A stretch of DNA of 10,136 nt from NCBI GenBank assembly GCA_902488835.1, contig CABTXQ010000040.1, positions 1-10,136 of the forward strand. Direction: 5' to 3'. Position 1 is the first letter of the stretch. Every line of letters starts with the position of its first letter. The translations under genes and the position numbers were made by a program. The DNA comes from an uncultured Ileibacterium sp. Lineage in GTDB: Bacteria > Bacillota > Clostridia > Peptostreptococcales > Anaerovoracaceae. Below the pieces are notes generated by a model. The model ran no database searches, was not told the origin of the DNA, and saw only the letters and a list, made by a program, of their open reading frames with translations. This document shows positions 7,769-10,136 of this stretch, piece after piece.

Positions 7769-8364
7769 TAGTAATAGCTTTAACAGGCGGAATTGGTTCA
7801 GGTAAAACAGAGGTTACGAAATACTTAGAATCAAAAGGGTATATCGTTATTGATACAGATGTCATAGCTCACCAAATAACTTCCGTTGGGGGAAAGGCTA
7901 TACCTTATATAAGAGAGGTGTTCGGAGATGAATATATTCTCCCTGATGGCAGCATGGATAGGGCGAAGGTAAGAAATCTTGTATATAATGATAGAAAGAA
8001 AAAACTTCTTCTTGAAAAAGGGACAACCGAGATTATTATTGATGATACCAAAGATATGATTGAAACATATAGAAAAAGAAGTGTTGACCTAGTATTTGTT
8101 GCAATACCTTTATTCTATGAAAATGGTGGAAATTATGAGGGAATATACGATGAGGTATGGGTTGTAACAGCCTCAATAGATATCAAAATCAAGAGAATAA
8201 AAGAAAGGGACAAACTGGACACTGACACAATTAAAAAAATAATGAAGAATCAAATGCCCGACTCCGAAAAAGTTAAGATGGCTGATAAATTAATAGATAA
8301 TTCGGGAACAATAGATGATCTACATAAAAAAATAGATAGTCTTCTAAAAGATATTGCTGATTAA
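7765..8364 (+). CDS. coaE: Dephospho-CoA kinase
   Basis: CoaE phosphorylates the 3'-hydroxyl of the ribose in dephospho-CoA using ATP, the last step of coenzyme A synthesis, in the cytoplasm. The 199-residue length is normal. Domains: P-loop GGIGSGKT (8-15), DTD with the probable catalytic Asp32, IPLFYE (114-119), and the lid and C-terminal region with KERDK, KNQMPDSEKVKMAD and LIDNSGT. One departure: the usual LExxxHPxI motif reads LEKGTTEII at 83-91, so His-Pro is replaced by Thr-Glu at 88-89. Its ATG overlaps the polA stop as ATGA, indicating translational coupling. polA and coaE are near neighbours in many Firmicutes; here they are directly adjacent, without mutM between them. The last codons lie in the terminator palindrome and encode KDIAD. 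Confidence 0.94.
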   Translation: MIVIALTGGIGSGKTEVTKYLESKGYIVIDTDVIAHQITSVGGKAIPYIREVFGDEYILPDGSMDRAKVRNLVYNDRKKKLLLEKGTTEIIIDDTKDMIETYRKRSVDLVFVAIPLFYENGGNYEGIYDEVWVVTASIDIKIKRIKERDKLDTDTIKKIMKNQMPDSEKVKMADKLIDNSGTIDDLHKKIDSLLKDIAD

Positions 8365-8385
8365 GACTAATCAGCAATATCTTTT
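8346..8385. terminator. Bidirectional intrinsic terminator overlapping both convergent gene ends
   Basis: AAAAGATATTGCTGATTA (8346-8363) and its perfect 18-base reverse complement (8368-8385) flank an AGAC loop. Each transcript would end in a hairpin whose 3' arm finishes with TCTTTT, giving a short U-run on either strand. The coaE stop (TAA, 8362-8364) and the nhaC-family stop (TAG, complement of 8367-8369) lie at the loop, so both arms are coding. Confidence 0.85.
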
Positions 8386-9815
8386 GACTTTCTGAGCTCG
8401 CGTTTTCTTATACCCTCAGTATTTGCAACAGTTATACCTGCATATGCTAGTATTATATTAACTATAGGCATTAAATAATTAAAAATTGCAAATGGGAGAT
8501 ATTGCAAGGTGCTTACCTGAAGTGTTGTCCTAATAAAAGTACCACATGTATTCCAAGGGACAAGTGCAGAAGTTACAGTACCGGAGTTCTCAAGTGCACT
8601 ACTAAGAGTTGCAGAACTTAGACCCCTTTCTTTATACGCCTTTTCATACATTCTTCCAGGAACAACTATTGATATATACTGCTCAGGCATTGTGACGTTG
8701 CTTGCAAGACATGTGACCTCTGTTAGGGTAACCAATCCACCGTCACTTTTTATGTGTTTTAGGATCCTATATACGATTACATCAAGCTGCTTAGTTTCCT
8801 CCATTATTCCACCAAACATCATGGATATAATTGTAAGTGAAACTGAAAAAAGCATGTTCATAATTCCGCCTGTTGACAAGAGTTTGTCGATTGATTTTAC
8901 ACCAGTATTACTTGTGAATCCGTTCATTCCACAGTTTAATATATCGCCTAAAGAACAGTTATCTCCTTGGAATATTAAGCCGAGTACTGCTGCCAATATT
9001 ATACCAATTACAATTCCTGGAAGTGCTGGAGCCTTCTTTACAACTGCAAGGATAACAACGATAGGAGGTAAAAGTAAAAGAGGATTCAAATTAAAATTAG
9101 AACTCAAACCTGAACTTATTATCTTTACAGAGTCAATTGATGAACTTCCAATATTACTTGAATAGTGAAGGCTTAGTGCACCAAAAAATAATATACTTAT
9201 TACATAGGTGATCGTAGTTGGAAAAATCATAAACCTTATGTGTGAGAAAACATTAGTGCCTGCCATAGCGGGTGCTAAGTTGGTTGTATCAGATAATGGC
9301 GACATCTTATCTCCAAAATATGCACCTGAAATTACTGCACCTGCGGTTGCTGCAAGCGGAATTCCTAGACCTTGCGATATACCCATAAGTGCAAGACCCA
9401 TTGTTCCCATCGTTCCCCAGGATGTACCTGTAGCAAGAGAGGTAATTGAACATATAAGCAAAGCGGCAACCAGAAAAATCTTGGGTGAAATTAATTTCAA
9501 TCCATAGTAAATCATAGTTGGAACAACACCGGAAACAATCCACACACCTATTAGTATTCCTATTACGATTAATATCATAATTGAACCCATTGCTCTCGAA
9601 ATTCCATTTACCATGAATGATTCGATCTCATCCCATTTATAACCTAATCTTAATGCCATTAATGAGGCTGCTATTACACCGATGAACATAGGAACATGAG
9701 GGTCAGCTTTAAAGATAATTATTCCAACCGCCATAACTATTATAAGTGTAATAAAGGTAAAAATAGCTTCCCAAAGTTTCGGCTGTCTTTTTACATCATT
9801 GCTTTTAATATGCAT
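8367..9815 (-). CDS. nhaC: NhaC family Na+/H+ antiporter
   Basis: An integral membrane protein of 482 residues, expected to exchange sodium for protons across the cytoplasmic membrane. The NhaC group also includes MleN-type malate/lactate antiporters, so the transported organic partner, if any, is open. The sequence is a series of hydrophobic segments, probably 10-12 helices, beginning at about residue 16. Signature regions are GTSWGTMGTMG (130-140) and GAYFGDKMSPLSDTTNLAP (164-182), which carries acidic residues typical of the ion site. A later MPEQYISIVVPGRMY segment and VPWNTCGTF also fit the family. The start at 9815 follows a perfect GGAGGT site (complement of 9822-9827) by 6 bases. It converges on coaE with a 2-base gap and shares its terminator. 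The symbol denotes the family; no substrate can be proved from sequence. Confidence 0.9.
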   Translation of the reverse strand: MHIKSNDVKRQPKLWEAIFTFITLIIVMAVGIIIFKADPHVPMFIGVIAASLMALRLGYKWDEIESFMVNGISRAMGSIMILIVIGILIGVWIVSGVVPTMIYYGLKLISPKIFLVAALLICSITSLATGTSWGTMGTMGLALMGISQGLGIPLAATAGAVISGAYFGDKMSPLSDTTNLAPAMAGTNVFSHIRFMIFPTTITYVISILFFGALSLHYSSNIGSSSIDSVKIISSGLSSNFNLNPLLLLPPIVVILAVVKKAPALPGIVIGIILAAVLGLIFQGDNCSLGDILNCGMNGFTSNTGVKSIDKLLSTGGIMNMLFSVSLTIISMMFGGIMEETKQLDVIVYRILKHIKSDGGLVTLTEVTCLASNVTMPEQYISIVVPGRMYEKAYKERGLSSATLSSALENSGTVTSALVPWNTCGTFIRTTLQVSTLQYLPFAIFNYLMPIVNIILAYAGITVANTEGIRKRELRKSKDIAD

Positions 9816-9842
9816 TTATATACCTCCAACAATATAACTATC

Positions 9843-9851
9843 ATTTTAGCA
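9843..9851 (-). promoter_or_regulatory. Possible extended -10 promoter of the antiporter gene
   Basis: Read on the minus strand, the sequence is TGCTAAAAT, a TGN element joined to a five-of-six -10 box. It lies 27 bases upstream of the ATG at 9815. The matching -35 position (TATAAA) is weak. Transcription would start near 9836 and give a short leader with the GGAGGT site. Confidence 0.45.
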
Positions 9852-9899
9852 TATGAGAATATATATTTATATAATAATAGAGATAATTTATGAAAATTA

Positions 9900-9928
9900 T
9901 TGATTTATTAATTTATAACTGTTAAAAT
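9900..9928 (+). promoter_or_regulatory. Probable promoter of the tRNA-Leu genes
   Basis: TTGATT (9900-9905, four of six) and TAAAAT (9923-9928, five of six) are exactly 17 bases apart. The predicted start near 9935 is about 10 bases before the first tRNA. It diverges from the antiporter gene within a 130-base AT-rich gap that holds no gene. Confidence 0.6.
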
Positions 9929-9945
9929 AAAAAAAGTCAGTTCGT

Positions 9946-10028
9946 GCGGCTGTGGCGGAATAGGCAGACGCGCATGCTTGAGGGGCATGTGGGAGACCGT
10001 GCTGGTTCGAGTCCAGTCAGCCGCACCA
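9946..10028 (+). tRNA. tRNA-Leu, anticodon GAG
   Basis: An 83-nt class II tRNA with the long variable arm of leucine tRNAs. The acceptor stem GCGGCTG/CAGCCGC is perfect. The D arm is GCG...CGC with TAGG in the loop. The anticodon stem CATGC/GCATG (9973-9977/9985-9989) closes the loop TTGAGGG, with anticodon GAG at 9980-9982, reading CUC and CUU. The T arm has loop TTCGAGT. The discriminator is A (10025) and CCA is encoded (10026-10028). Eight T residues follow immediately. Confidence 0.96.
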
Positions 10029-10035
10029 TTTTTTT

Positions 10036-10041
10036 TATAAT
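10036..10041 (+). promoter_or_regulatory. Perfect -10 box between the two tRNA genes
   Basis: TATAAT lies 8 bases before the second tRNA, close to where a -10 for that gene would sit. The corresponding -35 position falls inside the first tRNA and does not resemble TTGACA. In an AT-rich spacer this may be chance; the two tRNAs could simply be co-transcribed. Confidence 0.25.
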
Positions 10042-10049
10042 AAAACTTA

Positions 10050-10136
10050 GCCGATGTGGCGGAATTGGCAGACGCGGGGGATTCAAAATTCCGTGATTGA
10101 AATATCGTGTGGGTTCTACCCCCACCCTCGGCACCC
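10050..10136 (+). tRNA. tRNA-Leu, anticodon CAA, atypical, at the window edge
   Basis: A class II leucine tRNA closely similar to the upstream one over the D arm (GTGGCGGAAT, then GGCAGACGCG). Anticodon CAA (10084-10086) reads UUG. The T stem GTGGG/CCCAC is perfect. Departures from consensus: T-C mismatch at acceptor pair 6-67, G-G at pair 27-43, T at position 57 of the T loop (TTCTACC, where a purine is usual), and ACCC rather than ACCA at the 3' end. The body ends at the discriminator A10133; the last three bases may be trailer, with CCA added enzymatically. It could be functional, decaying, or affected by sequence error at the edge. Confidence 0.8.

Noticed and set aside
8692..9165. Plus-strand ORF of 157 codons inside the antiporter gene
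   Set aside because: It lies antisense to a well-supported membrane protein gene, resembles no family I know, and has no convincing ribosome binding site.
9937..10134. Minus-strand ORF of 65 codons containing GVEPTR and LTGLEPARSPT
   Set aside because: It is the antisense translation of the two tRNA-Leu genes, a well-known source of false protein annotations.

Overview
The window is a low-GC, AT-rich bacterial chromosome segment carrying housekeeping genes in compact operons. The protein families, the strong GGAGG-type ribosome binding sites, TGA used as a normal stop (ireB, polA) and the gene set (IreB family, RuvX, clostridial-type AlaRS with a Cys-rich insertion, Pol I without proofreading residues, NhaC-type antiporter) point to a Firmicute, most likely an anaerobic Clostridia member. 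The genus cannot be fixed from the sequence alone.

Layout. Positions 1-2871 (+) hold a tight run: the 3' part of alaS, ireB (UPF0297) and ruvX, a gene order familiar in Firmicutes. The next gene, yebC (2955-3665, +), has its own promoter-like sequence and a GTG start. The 304-bp gap that follows (3666-3969) is not empty. It holds a roughly 185-nt element with a long-range closing stem, inner helices and a T-tract at its end, which I read as a probable 6S RNA (ssrS), followed by a likely promoter for the next operon. Positions 3970-8364 (+) form an overlapping three-gene operon: a P1-family (DmpA/NylC-like) autoproteolytic peptidase, polA and coaE. A perfect 18-bp inverted repeat lies exactly at the convergent junction of coaE and an NhaC-family antiporter gene (8367-9815, -). 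It probably terminates both transcripts and encodes the same C-terminal residues, KDIAD, in both proteins. The right end (9946-10136, +) carries two tRNA-Leu genes, anticodons GAG and CAA; the second reaches the window edge and departs from consensus in several places.

Together the genes cover translation (AlaRS, tRNA-Leu, YebC), control of transcription and cell envelope (putative 6S RNA, IreB), DNA repair and replication (RuvX, Pol I), coenzyme A synthesis (CoaE), sodium/proton exchange (NhaC) and one peptidase or amidase of unknown substrate. I saw no mobile element, CRISPR array, phage gene or defence system. No new multi-gene system is evident; the points worth a second look are the structured RNA, the shared coding terminator, the long linker in the P1 peptidase, the unusual CoaE motif and the aberrant last tRNA.
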